From contig DASXPA010000165.1 in NCBI GenBank assembly GCA_036493915.1, positions 1 through 22,614 of the forward strand: a stretch of DNA of 22,614 nucleotides, in the 5' to 3' direction. How positions within the stretch are numbered: the stretch's first letter is position 1; every line of letters begins with the position of its first letter. The position numbers and the translations under genes are program-made. Source of the stretch: Palsa-1392 sp036493915 (GTDB lineage Bacteria; Verrucomicrobiota; Verrucomicrobiia; Chthoniobacterales; UBA10450). This document shows positions 1 to 7,396 of the stretch, piece after piece. The notes beneath the pieces are model-generated. The model saw only the letters and a list, made by a program, of their open reading frames with translations. It made no database searches and was not told the DNA's origin.

Positions 1-116
1 GCCATAGCTTCGAATTGCGCATCATTCTTCGGCGCGAGCAGACTCTCAAAACGCCGCAGAAGCGATGACTTGCCGAGCGGCAGCTGATCGAGAATCGGAG
101 CAAAAGACATCTCCAT
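1..116 (-). CDS. N-terminal fragment of an unidentified protein (runs off left edge)
   Basis: An open frame reads leftward from ATG at 116 to the window edge, giving about 38 residues that begin MEMSFAPILDQLPLGKSSLL and continue with an Arg/Leu-rich helix-like stretch. A second ATG in the same frame starts at 110. The frame is also open upstream of 116, so the true start is uncertain. No clear Shine-Dalgarno sequence precedes either ATG. It would be divergent from the nitroreductase gene starting at 174, with only about 60 bp between them for both promoters. I do not recognise the family from this fragment. The call rests on the open frame and the divergent layout only. Confidence 0.4.
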   Translation of the reverse strand, partial: MEMSFAPILDQLPLGKSSLLRRFESLLAPKNDAQFEAM

Positions 117-173
117 AATTTCGCGGCTCAGGCGCGGATCGCAATTGCGGAAGCGGCGTTGTAGTTTTGCCCC

Positions 174-848
174 GTGAGCAGACCTCGCTTCATCCCGCTT
201 CCGCCACGTGAGAACCTGTCGCCCGATGAAGTTTTCGCCCTCGCCCTGGCATTCCAGGAAAAAATGGCGAGCCGCCGCACGGTGCGTGATTTTTCCAATC
301 GGCCGGTGCCGCGGGAAGTGATCGAGAGTTGCCTGCGCACCGCGGGCAGCGCACCGAACGGTGCCAATCTCCAGCCCTGGCATTTTGTCGCGGTGAGCGA
401 CCCCGCTTTGCAACACGAGATCCGGATCGCGGCCGAGGAGGAAGAGCGAGAATTTTACGAGCACCGCGCGCCTAACGAATGGCTGGAAGCGCTCGCGGCG
501 CTCGGCACGACCGCGGAGAAACCGTTTCTCGAGGCGGCGCCTTGGTTGATCGCGATTTTCTCGCAGCCCTACGAAATTCGACCCGACGGCCGAAAGCTGA
601 AGCACTATTACGCGACCGAATCGGTCGGGATCGCGACCGGCTTTCTCATCGCGGCGCTGCATCTCGCGGGTCTGGCGTCACTCACGCACACGCCGAGCCC
701 GATGGGATTCTTGAATAAACTGCTCGACCGTCCGGCGCATGAGAAGCCGTTTCTCCTCCTCGTCGTCGGTTATCCCACGCCAAACGCCGTCGTCCCGAAC
801 ATCGAACGCAAGCCGCTCGCGGAGATCAGTTCATTTATCTGTAGATGA
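174..848 (+). CDS. Nitroreductase-fold flavoprotein, iodotyrosine deiodinase (IYD)-like
   Basis: This 224-residue FMN-dependent nitroreductase-fold protein resembles mammalian iodotyrosine deiodinase along most of its length. Seen: an FMN-phosphate type segment SRRTVR (33-38), APNGANLQPWHF (60-71), the acidic EEEE run (88-91), HYYATESVGIATG (about 143-155), and VGYP with VPNIERKPL near the C-terminus. By family knowledge, IYD holds the substrate amino-acid group with a Glu-Tyr-Lys triad. Aligning by eye with human E157/Y161/K182 gives E91, Y95 and K116 here at the same spacing, so dehalogenation of halotyrosine or halophenol is plausible but inferred. The start is GTG at 174 with no clear Shine-Dalgarno sequence. 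Its stop overlaps the next gene's start as ATGA, so the two are probably co-translated. It lacks the membrane anchor of the animal enzyme. It could also be a general nitroreductase. Confidence 0.85.
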   Translation: MSRPRFIPLPPRENLSPDEVFALALAFQEKMASRRTVRDFSNRPVPREVIESCLRTAGSAPNGANLQPWHFVAVSDPALQHEIRIAAEEEEREFYEHRAPNEWLEALAALGTTAEKPFLEAAPWLIAIFSQPYEIRPDGRKLKHYYATESVGIATGFLIAALHLAGLASLTHTPSPMGFLNKLLDRPAHEKPFLLLVVGYPTPNAVVPNIERKPLAEISSFICR

Positions 849-2038
849 ACGCGGGGCTGGTCCTCCTTCACGCCTTCGTCGGCGCGGTCCTGTTTTTTGT
901 CTGGCTGAATTCGCTCGCCAATTTGTTTCTCGTTAGGCGATTGCGCCCGGAGCGGAAAGCTGCTGCAGACACGCCCTTCGTTTCCATTCTCGTGCCGGCG
1001 CGGAATGAAGCGCGGCGGATCGCGCCGTGTCTGCGCTCGTTAGGCGCGCAGAATTATCCGCATTTCGAAGTGATACTACTGGATGATGCCTCGGAGGATA
1101 CGACCGCCGCGCTGGCGGAAGAACTTGGCTTCGCCGCCGCGGGCAAACGTCGGATCCTGCGCGGGCGGCCCTTGCCGCGGGGCTGGACGGGAAAAGCGTG
1201 GGCGTGTCACCAGCTCGCGGAGAATGCGGCCGGCGATTATCTTCTCTTCACCGACGCCGACACCGTCCATGAGCCCGCGATGCTGGTGACCGCGATGCGC
1301 GAAGCGCTGCGCACGCGGGCGAGTTTGCTTTCACTTTGGCCGCGGCAAATCACGCGATCTTTAGGCGAAAAAGCAGTTATTCCCCTGCTCTACCTTGCGG
1401 CCGCCGGGATGGTGCCTCACTTCATCCTCCGGGCGGCGCAATCTTTTCCGCGCTTCGCTGCGATTCTTCCGCGATCGGTTCTCCGCAGTTACGGAATGGC
1501 AAATGGCCAGTTTTTGCTTTTCCGCAAAGCCGATTACTTCGCGCTTGGTGGTCACGCGGCGGTGCGGAATCATCTGGTGGAAGACGTCGCGCTCGGACGC
1601 CAGATCGCGATGCGCACGGTCGAGGGTTTTCGGCTTGTGAACGCGGATGGCACCTTGCTCGTGCGCTGCCGAATGTATGAGAACGTGCGTGACGTCTGGC
1701 TGGGTTTTACGAAAAATTGCCGTGCCGCCTTTGAAGCCTCCCTCCCTTCCTTTATCGGGGCGGGCCTTCTGCAGGTGACGGTTTTTCTGGTGCCTTTCGC
1801 GCTCCTGTTTGTCCCCGGCCGGCAACGTTGGCTCGCGCTCTCGGAGGTGCTGGCAATTTACGGCCTGCGCTTTCTTTACGCGGCGCGCTACAGGAGCACG
1901 ATTGTCGGCGCGCTCCTCCATCCGTTAGGCGAGATCATCGGTCTGCTCATCGCCCTCAACAGCTGGCGGCGCTCGTCCGGCGCGGGCGTCGAATGGAAGG
2001 GGCGCGTTTACAAAGTCGTGCACGAGCGAGCCGCCTAA
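845..2038 (+). CDS. Membrane glycosyltransferase family 2 (HpnB/CrtQ-like)
   Basis: A 397-residue GT2 enzyme. One membrane helix (about 5-28) precedes a GT-A domain with PFVSILVPARNEA, the nucleotide-sugar Asp pair in LLDDASED, the DxD-type motif FTDADT, and the LVEDVALGRQ acceptor/catalytic segment. Several hydrophobic helices follow in the last 100 residues. This layout matches the hopanoid-associated HpnB and carotenoid CrtQ branch of GT2, which modify lipid acceptors at the cytoplasmic face. The acceptor here is unknown, and no hopanoid or carotenoid gene is visible in the window to settle it. It overlaps the nitroreductase stop by 4 bp (ATGA), implying one transcript. Three copies of the window-wide GCCTAACG motif lie inside it, at 932, 1039 and 1924. 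Confidence 0.82.
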   Translation: MNAGLVLLHAFVGAVLFFVWLNSLANLFLVRRLRPERKAAADTPFVSILVPARNEARRIAPCLRSLGAQNYPHFEVILLDDASEDTTAALAEELGFAAAGKRRILRGRPLPRGWTGKAWACHQLAENAAGDYLLFTDADTVHEPAMLVTAMREALRTRASLLSLWPRQITRSLGEKAVIPLLYLAAAGMVPHFILRAAQSFPRFAAILPRSVLRSYGMANGQFLLFRKADYFALGGHAAVRNHLVEDVALGRQIAMRTVEGFRLVNADGTLLVRCRMYENVRDVWLGFTKNCRAAFEASLPSFIGAGLLQVTVFLVPFALLFVPGRQRWLALSEVLAIYGLRFLYAARYRSTIVGALLHPLGEIIGLLIALNSWRRSSGAGVEWKGRVYKVVHERAA

Positions 2039-2072
2039 ACGACCAGCATTCGTTAGGCAACTTGCTCAGAAC
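2039..2072. other. Short convergent intergenic spacer carrying one dispersed motif
   Basis: These 34 bp separate the convergent ends of the glycosyltransferase (+) and the beta-barrel gene (-). The spacer holds a full copy of the dispersed 9-mer as TCGTTAGGC (2050-2058). No GC-rich hairpin with a T-run is visible, so there is no standard terminator. Confidence 0.5.
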
Positions 2073-2684
2073 TCAGAAGGCAAAACGAAGGCCGCTGCGC
2101 AGCATGCCGAAGTTGTTATCCGGCCCATCGACGATGTTCCAACTGAAGTCATTGATGATACCGATGTGCGGCGTGATGCGGACCTCAAAGCCGACTCCCA
2201 GCTGCCCGAGGCCTTCCGCGTCGCTGTTTCGGCGGACTGAGGCCGGGCTCTCGCCGCTGGCGACCAGATCTTCGACGCGTGAGCCATTGAAGAGGACGCC
2301 GCCGCCGGCATAGCCATAAGGTGCAAAGCGGGTATTAGGAATAGGATATCGAAAAACGAGGTTGCCCGAGGCCTGGCCAATGACATTGTCCGCATCGAGC
2401 GCATAACCTTCGAGGCCGGCGCCGAGATAGCGGGTGAACATATAGTTCACGTCGAGGCCGCCACCGAAGGCGTGGTCGGTGTTCAGGTAACGATCATTTC
2501 GATACTCGTTGCCAGTGAAAGCGTAGGCGCCGAAGAGATCGAGATTCCATTCCCGATCGTCGTAAAATTGTTCGGCGGGCGCATGGTAGGTTTGCTCTTC
2601 CTTGCTCGAGATTTCCGGCGGGCCAGCGAAGGCGGGTGCGACGAGTGTCATTAGGCTGAACAAGCTGACGATGAATTTCTTCAT
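2073..2684 (-). CDS. Outer-membrane beta-barrel protein (OMP_b-brl type)
   Basis: A 203-residue exported protein. The start chosen is ATG at 2684 because it opens a clean signal peptide, MKKFIVSLFSLMTLVAPAFA, with cleavage expected after AFA. AGGG lies a few bases upstream of it. A longer frame reaching 2729 would bury the signal peptide and is rejected. The mature part has alternating polar and aromatic strands (WNLDLFGAYAF, YLGAGLEGYAL, FAPYGYAGGGVLF, LGVGFEVRI) and ends in GLRFAF. A C-terminal Phe is the usual outer-membrane assembly signal. This fits the small 8-stranded OmpA/OmpW-like barrel group. Its specific role is unknown. It is the first gene downstream of rng on the same strand but has its own 109-bp upstream gap, so it is probably transcribed separately. 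Confidence 0.8.
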   Translation of the reverse strand: MKKFIVSLFSLMTLVAPAFAGPPEISSKEEQTYHAPAEQFYDDREWNLDLFGAYAFTGNEYRNDRYLNTDHAFGGGLDVNYMFTRYLGAGLEGYALDADNVIGQASGNLVFRYPIPNTRFAPYGYAGGGVLFNGSRVEDLVASGESPASVRRNSDAEGLGQLGVGFEVRITPHIGIINDFSWNIVDGPDNNFGMLRSGLRFAF

Positions 2685-2793
2685 TACCCTTTTCTTCCCT
2701 GTTGAGTCCCAAAAAGCGTCCAAACGCATTTGGTCCCTACAGAAAAGACAACGACTGGCAGCGCCGGTTACAAGGAAGTTCGAAATACGAAAA
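2685..2793 (-). promoter_or_regulatory. Upstream region of the beta-barrel gene
   Basis: This 109-bp gap lies between the rng stop and the beta-barrel start. On the minus strand the stretch nearest the gene reads AGGGAAGAAAAGGGTA before ATG, giving a purine-rich, Shine-Dalgarno-like site, which is uncommon in this window. No convincing -35/-10 pair was found by eye. Confidence 0.35.
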
Positions 2794-4368
2794 CTACATC
2801 TTCAATTCCGCGCCGGTGCTGGCGTCGGTGAGGACGAACTTCTCGTGGTGAAAACTCGGATCCGCGCGAAACATCAACCGGCCGGCATAACGACGCTCCA
2901 ACTCGATTAGCAGTTCCTCGTCCTCTTCCTTCAAGCGCTTCAACACTTCGGGATTCAGGATGACGCGGAACTCGTGGATCGTGTCCTGATATTTGCGCAT
3001 GACGCTGTTGAGTGCGCGATGCACCTCCACGCTCGTGCTCATGGCGGTTTTGACGACGCCGCGGCCTTCGCAATAGGGACAGTTTTCGTAGATCGAATCG
3101 TTGAGGCTTTCCTGAGCGCGCTGTCGCGTCATCTCCATCAGGCCTAACGATGAAAGGGGCAGGACGTGCGTCTTCGCTTTGTCGCGCTTGAGGCGGTCAC
3201 GCATCCGGCTGTAAATCATCTGCTGATCCTTGCGGCTCTTCATGTCGATGAAATCACCGATAATCAGCCCGCCGATGTTGCGGAGACGGAGTTGGCGCGA
3301 GATCTCGTCGGCCGCTTCGAGGTTGGTTTGCAGGATTGTTTTCTCGACGTCGCGGCCGCCTTTGTTACGACCCGTGTTCACGTCCACAGCGACGAGCGCT
3401 TCGGTCTCATCGATCACGATGTAGCCGCCGCATTTCAACCAAACCTGACGATGAAACGCGTCGTCGATTTGTTTCTGCACCCCGAACGTTTCGAAAATCG
3501 GCGCGGTGCCATCGTAATGCTTCACCCGGCTCTTCGCGCGCCGGGAGATTTGACCCACAAGTTCGACCATGCGATCGACCGATCCCTGATCATCGCAGAC
3601 GACTTCGTCGATTTCGTCGGTGAGAAAATCGCGCACGGTGCGCTCGACGAGGTCGGGCTCCTCGAAAACACGCGCGGGCGCGGGGAGCTCTTTGATCTGC
3701 TGCTCGATGCGCGCCCATTGCTCGAGGAGAAAACGGAGGTCGCGAACGAAGTAGCGGGCGCGCTGGCATTCGCCGACGGTGCGGATGATCACGCCGATGC
3801 CTTCGGGGATGTCGAGTTCGCGCAAAATCTTCCGCAGCCGGACGCGCTCTTTTTGCGATTCGATCTTGCGCGAGACGCCGCTGCGGTCGCTATAGGGCAT
3901 GAGGACGAGATAACGTCCGGCGAAGCTGAGATTCGTGGAAACGCGCGGGCCTTTCGTGCCGATTGGACCTTTCGTCACCTGCACGATCACCTCCGAGCCG
4001 ACGGGATAGATGTTCGGAATATCCTTCGCCGTCAGGCGCTTTTTCGATTGCTTGCGCGTGCCGCGTTCGATCTCTTCGACGCCGCTGTCGAGCGCTGCGG
4101 GGATGGCATCCCAAAAATGGAGGAAGGCATTTTTCTCGAGGCCGATGTCGACAAACATCGCCTTCAGGCCGGGCTCGATATTCTTGACGCGCCCTTTGTA
4201 AACGCTGCCCGCGATGTTGCGGTTGCTCTCGCGCTCGACGCTATATTCTTCGAGCTGCCCGTCCTCGAGCAAGGCGACGCGTCGTTCGAGTTTTTCGACG
4301 CTGATGATCAATTTGTTGCCGGTCCTGCGACGCGACAGCCCGAGAATTTTTTTCACTTTTTCTATCAT
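2794..4368 (-). CDS. rng: Ribonuclease G (Rne/Rng family)
   Basis: A 524-residue endoribonuclease that cuts single-stranded, AU-rich RNA and takes part in rRNA maturation and mRNA turnover. The order of parts fits the family: an S1-type RNA-binding region (about 40-150, with GSVYKGRVKNIEPGLKAMFVDIG), then the DNase I-like catalytic core with AVDVNTGR (D329, N331) and IIGDFIDM (D372, D375), and the zinc-link CPYC (C430, C433). The length is close to E. coli RNase G (489) and it lacks the long C-terminal scaffold of RNase E. It is the last gene of the mre cluster, 50 bp after PBP2. An rng (cafA) gene also sits close downstream of mreBCD in E. coli, so this is a conserved neighbourhood. No strong Shine-Dalgarno sequence precedes the ATG. 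Confidence 0.95.
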   Translation of the reverse strand: MIEKVKKILGLSRRRTGNKLIISVEKLERRVALLEDGQLEEYSVERESNRNIAGSVYKGRVKNIEPGLKAMFVDIGLEKNAFLHFWDAIPAALDSGVEEIERGTRKQSKKRLTAKDIPNIYPVGSEVIVQVTKGPIGTKGPRVSTNLSFAGRYLVLMPYSDRSGVSRKIESQKERVRLRKILRELDIPEGIGVIIRTVGECQRARYFVRDLRFLLEQWARIEQQIKELPAPARVFEEPDLVERTVRDFLTDEIDEVVCDDQGSVDRMVELVGQISRRAKSRVKHYDGTAPIFETFGVQKQIDDAFHRQVWLKCGGYIVIDETEALVAVDVNTGRNKGGRDVEKTILQTNLEAADEISRQLRLRNIGGLIIGDFIDMKSRKDQQMIYSRMRDRLKRDKAKTHVLPLSSLGLMEMTRQRAQESLNDSIYENCPYCEGRGVVKTAMSTSVEVHRALNSVMRKYQDTIHEFRVILNPEVLKRLKEEDEELLIELERRYAGRLMFRADPSFHHEKFVLTDASTGAELKM

Positions 4369-4418
4369 GGTGCTGGAAAATTGTTGAAGTCATTGCGGGA
4401 CTCCGGGGTGGATTTTTG

Positions 4419-6701
4419 TCATTGGCCGGCCGGCCGGCCGCGGCGTGCGGGGATGGACGTAGGCGCAGGGCGGGAATGGTTTCCGAAGATGCGCTCGAAG
4501 AAGTTACGTGGCCGCCGAGGCGCGGGGGGCGCGACCGGTACCGCCCGGAGGGCGCGCTTCGGGCGATTAACGTTTTTTACTTTGCCGCGCGCGTCGGCTT
4601 CGGGTTCGACATCGGGAGAGTCACCGGGTTGCGCCATCTGAGTATTTTTCGCAGCCGGTTTCCCGTTGGCGTCCTCCTCGTCGTTATCTTTCGACGGGAC
4701 CATTTCATCTCTGTAGGAAACGGCGGCGATCAGTTTGAAAGGATCATTCTTGTGCGCCGGCGCGACCCAGGCGAGCTGCGGTTCAAATTTTCCGGCGTCC
4801 ATCGCGAGCGTGCGCTCGAGAATGCGATCGGCGATCGGGCCGGCAATCGAACCGCCGTGCCCGGAGGCGCCCTGCACCGCCACGGCGACAACATATTTCG
4901 GATGATCGTAGGGGGCGAAGCAGCAGAACCAGGCAACGTTTTCGTTTTTGCCATTCGACGTCACCTCCGCGGTGCCAGTCTTGCCCGCGACCTCCACATC
5001 CTTCATCCGCGCGACACGACCGGTGCCGCCGTCTTCGTTCACCACTTCCCAAAGTCCGTGCCTAACGAGTTCAATTTGGTCCCGGGTGAAGTCGTTGCGC
5101 AAGTCGGCGCGCACTTTCGGTGTATCGGGAAACGCGATCTTGCCGTCTTCGTCGAGCGCGGGCGTTCCATCCTGATTCAAGACCTTTTCGACGATCCGCG
5201 GATAGTAGGAGATGCCGCCGTTCGCGACGGCCACGTAAGCCATCGCCATCTGCAGCGGCGACGCCAGAACGTATCCCTGGCCAATGGAGACGTTGGCGGT
5301 GTAAGCCGACGACCATTTCTCTTGCGGACTGTGAATCGCCATCCATTCGGGGCCGGGCATAACGCCCGCTTGTTCGCCCGTGAGGCGAATCCCAGATTCC
5401 TGGCCGAGCCCGAGGAGCGCGCCGGTGGCGTCAATCGAATCGATGCCCGCAGCGTTCCCGTATTGGTAAAAATAGGCGTCGCAGGAAACCTTGATCGCGT
5501 CTTCCAGTCCGATCGTGCCGTGGCCTCCGCCTTTAAACCCGATCCAGCAATGGAAATAATGATCGCCGTAGGTGACGCCACCACTGCAGTTAAATTTGTC
5601 CTTGCCCATGTTCTTCCGCAGACCGGCGAACGCGGTCACGATCTTGAAAGTGGAGCCGGGCGGAAAGCCGCTGATGGCGCGATTGACGAGAGGGTGCGCC
5701 TTGTCGTTGCGCAATTGTTTCCAATCTTTCGCCTTGATGCTCGGGATGAAAGTGTTCGGATCGAAAGACGGCACCGAAGCCATCGCGAGAATCTTGCCAT
5801 TGTTAGGATCGACGACGACGGCAGCGCCGCGAGCAACCGCACGAAGCGCTTCGTCGGCAATCGCCTGGATGCGCGCATCGATCGTCAGGTAAACGTCGGC
5901 GCCTTGCTTCGGCGGTTCTTCGCGAAGCATGCCGTCGATTGCGCCCTTGGCGTTGCGCCGCATGACGCGGATGCCGGGTTTGCCGCGCAGGTATTCGTTC
6001 ATCGTTTTCTCGATATTCGATTTCCCCTCCACGTCGCCCTGATAGAAGGTGTACTTGCGCGCTTCCTCCGGGTTGATGTCGTTGGGCGCGCCGACGTAGC
6101 CTAACAAGTGCGAAGCGAGCGCGCCGAAAACGTAGGAGCGCACCGGCTTGATCGCGATATCAACTCCCGGCAATCCGACATCGTGTTCGGAGAATTTCGC
6201 CATCGTCGGGAAATCGATGTCTTTGATGTAGGAATACGGCACCTCAGTGTCGTTGCGATAATGTTTCTGCAGCTGGCTGGCGTTGTAATCGCGCGCCAAA
6301 TCAAGGTCTTCGAGCCGCGGGACGATGCCGTTGTTCACGATCTTGACGATGTCAGGCTCGGTCATGTTTTTCGGCATCCCGCTGATCGTCGCGCGATACT
6401 CCGTTTCCGGCGGTCGGCCATAGCGTTCGCGATAACCCTTAACCATCTCCGGAAGGTAAAAGTCGACTTCGTAGCTGGCGCGGTTTTGGACAAGGGCGAC
6501 GCCGTTGCGATCGCGAATCTCGCCGCGGATCGAGGGGATGCGCACGGTCGCCTCCGAGCTGCCGCGAATTCGCGCCGTCCATTCCGCGCCGCGCGCCACC
6601 TGCACCCACCAGAGGCGCAAAACGAGCGCGCTCAGGCCGAGCAACATGCAGAGCCCGAGAAACTGGATGCGCAGAGTCGGCCTAGCGCGACGCGTATTCA
6701 T
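4419..6701 (-). CDS. mrdA: Penicillin-binding protein 2, elongasome transpeptidase
   Basis: A 760-residue class B PBP that cross-links peptidoglycan during side-wall growth. One N-terminal membrane helix (about 12-35) is followed by the dimerisation/pedestal region and the transpeptidase domain. The active-site motifs are complete: STFK (S350, K353), SCD (406-408, the form usual in PBP2) and KTG (573-575). The start is taken as ATG at 6701; a TTG one codon earlier is also possible. It overlaps the mreD end by about 20 bp. It is longer than E. coli PBP2 (633) because of a charged, Pro/Ala/Arg-rich, probably disordered tail of about 110 residues after the catalytic domain. The last codons are written in a (GGCC)4 run. 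No rodA partner is visible nearby. Confidence 0.95.
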   Translation of the reverse strand: MNTRRARPTLRIQFLGLCMLLGLSALVLRLWWVQVARGAEWTARIRGSSEATVRIPSIRGEIRDRNGVALVQNRASYEVDFYLPEMVKGYRERYGRPPETEYRATISGMPKNMTEPDIVKIVNNGIVPRLEDLDLARDYNASQLQKHYRNDTEVPYSYIKDIDFPTMAKFSEHDVGLPGVDIAIKPVRSYVFGALASHLLGYVGAPNDINPEEARKYTFYQGDVEGKSNIEKTMNEYLRGKPGIRVMRRNAKGAIDGMLREEPPKQGADVYLTIDARIQAIADEALRAVARGAAVVVDPNNGKILAMASVPSFDPNTFIPSIKAKDWKQLRNDKAHPLVNRAISGFPPGSTFKIVTAFAGLRKNMGKDKFNCSGGVTYGDHYFHCWIGFKGGGHGTIGLEDAIKVSCDAYFYQYGNAAGIDSIDATGALLGLGQESGIRLTGEQAGVMPGPEWMAIHSPQEKWSSAYTANVSIGQGYVLASPLQMAMAYVAVANGGISYYPRIVEKVLNQDGTPALDEDGKIAFPDTPKVRADLRNDFTRDQIELVRHGLWEVVNEDGGTGRVARMKDVEVAGKTGTAEVTSNGKNENVAWFCCFAPYDHPKYVVAVAVQGASGHGGSIAGPIADRILERTLAMDAGKFEPQLAWVAPAHKNDPFKLIAAVSYRDEMVPSKDNDEEDANGKPAAKNTQMAQPGDSPDVEPEADARGKVKNVNRPKRALRAVPVAPPAPRRPRNFFERIFGNHSRPAPTSIPARRGRPAGQ
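4424..4439. repeat. Perfect (GGCC)4 palindrome at the PBP2 3' end
   Basis: Four tandem GGCC units form a 16-bp perfect palindrome inside the last codons of PBP2 (Arg-Pro-Ala-Gly). On the minus strand it lies just before the TGA stop and is followed by an A-rich rather than T-rich stretch, so it is not a standard intrinsic terminator. The RNA could fold here just before rng. Confidence 0.6.
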
Positions 6702-7239
6702 CAAAGCGATCCGACGACGCGGTGTAGCTTGGATTCGTTAGGCCAGTGATCCAATGGAGGGACCAAAAGACGAGCGGCGCCATGAGCATGGCGAGCAGAC
6801 CCGGCCCGCCGATTTGCCACCAGACCTCGCGATTAAAAACGAGCGAGCCGCGGCGAAACGAAATCATGAGATATTGGGAGAGGAGAATGAGAGAGGTGCA
6901 GACCCCGCTGAGGACACAATGCACTTCCCAACGCCCGCGATTAAACAAGGGCTTGAGACCGTGCATGATGGCGGCGAGCACCGCGTAGAGGAGTATTGAC
7001 CATCCGAAAGAAATTTCAACCCGCGTGGCCAGCACCTGCACGGTGAGCGCGTCCATGAGAAAACCAGCGAAAAACGCGAGCGCGAGCATGAGCGGAAACG
7101 GCAGGGTGATCGCGCCGTAGAAAACGATCACGGGCACGATGTAAATGTGCGCCCCAAACATCCAGTCGAGCGGTGGGAGGAAGATCTCGACGATCTGCGC
7201 GACGAAAACGAAGACGACGAGGAGGAGGAAAAGAATCAT
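6682..7239 (-). CDS. mreD: Rod shape-determining protein MreD
   Basis: A 185-residue, strongly hydrophobic protein with about five membrane helices and few conserved polar residues, as is normal for MreD. The recognisable family pattern is a short N-terminal helix followed by a GAHIYIVPVIVFYGAI segment and a helix with LALAFFAGFLMDAL. It links MreC to the PBP2 synthesis machinery in the inner membrane. It lies between mreC and PBP2, overlapping the PBP2 start. That order is the main support for the name, since MreD is poorly conserved. The start at ATG 7239 is separated from mreC by a 157-bp gap holding an imperfect inverted repeat. Confidence 0.85.
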   Translation of the reverse strand: MILFLLLVVFVFVAQIVEIFLPPLDWMFGAHIYIVPVIVFYGAITLPFPLMLALAFFAGFLMDALTVQVLATRVEISFGWSILLYAVLAAIMHGLKPLFNRGRWEVHCVLSGVCTSLILLSQYLMISFRRGSLVFNREVWWQIGGPGLLAMLMAPLVFWSLHWITGLTNPSYTASSDRFDEYASR

Positions 7240-7244
7240 GCCGG

Positions 7245-7382
7245 AAAATCCGAAGCACGAATATCGAAATTCGAAACAAATTCGAAGGCTCGAAGGCTCG
7301 AAACGCGCCGCCTAACGAATAAAGTTTGGGTCATTAGATCTAAAAATTCGGGAGTTTTGTCGAGCTTCGATATTCGGATTTT
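7245..7382. repeat. Intergenic imperfect inverted-repeat element between mreC and mreD
   Basis: Almost the whole mreC-mreD gap is one palindromic element. The left arm at 7245-7280 begins AAAATCCGAAGCACGAATAT. The right arm at 7355-7382 reads, on the opposite strand, AAAATCCGAATATCGAAGCT and on. The arms match over about 28 bp apart from a 7-base insertion in the left arm and a few substitutions. The centre holds the direct repeat TCGAAGGC twice (7282-7297), a full dispersed motif at 7310-7318, and AT-rich sequence. The style (TTCGAA, ATATCGAAATTCGAA) resembles dispersed intergenic elements I recall from Verrucomicrobia and Planctomycetes. It may be a MITE-like or REP-like element, or an RNA hairpin lowering mreD expression. 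Confidence 0.6.
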
Positions 7383-7396
7383 GAGTTTTCCTCCGG

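Noticed and set aside
1031..1051. CTGCGC/GCGCAG flanking one motif copy as an inverted-repeat binding site
   Set aside because: Flanks of the other 30 copies show no such symmetry, so it is probably chance in GC-rich coding sequence.
3166..4641. 491-residue open frame on the plus strand opposite rng
   Set aside because: Antisense to a clear RNase G with complete catalytic motifs. The frame is open because of GC-rich codon bias and shows no recognisable domain.
4416..6104. 562-residue plus-strand open frame opposite PBP2
   Set aside because: Shadow of the PBP2 coding strand; composition is Arg/Val/Asp-rich without domain signals.
7240..7396. Peptide spanning the mreC-mreD gap in a 150-residue plus-strand frame
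   Set aside because: The translation is the false peptide produced by the palindromic repeat, with no gene-like features.
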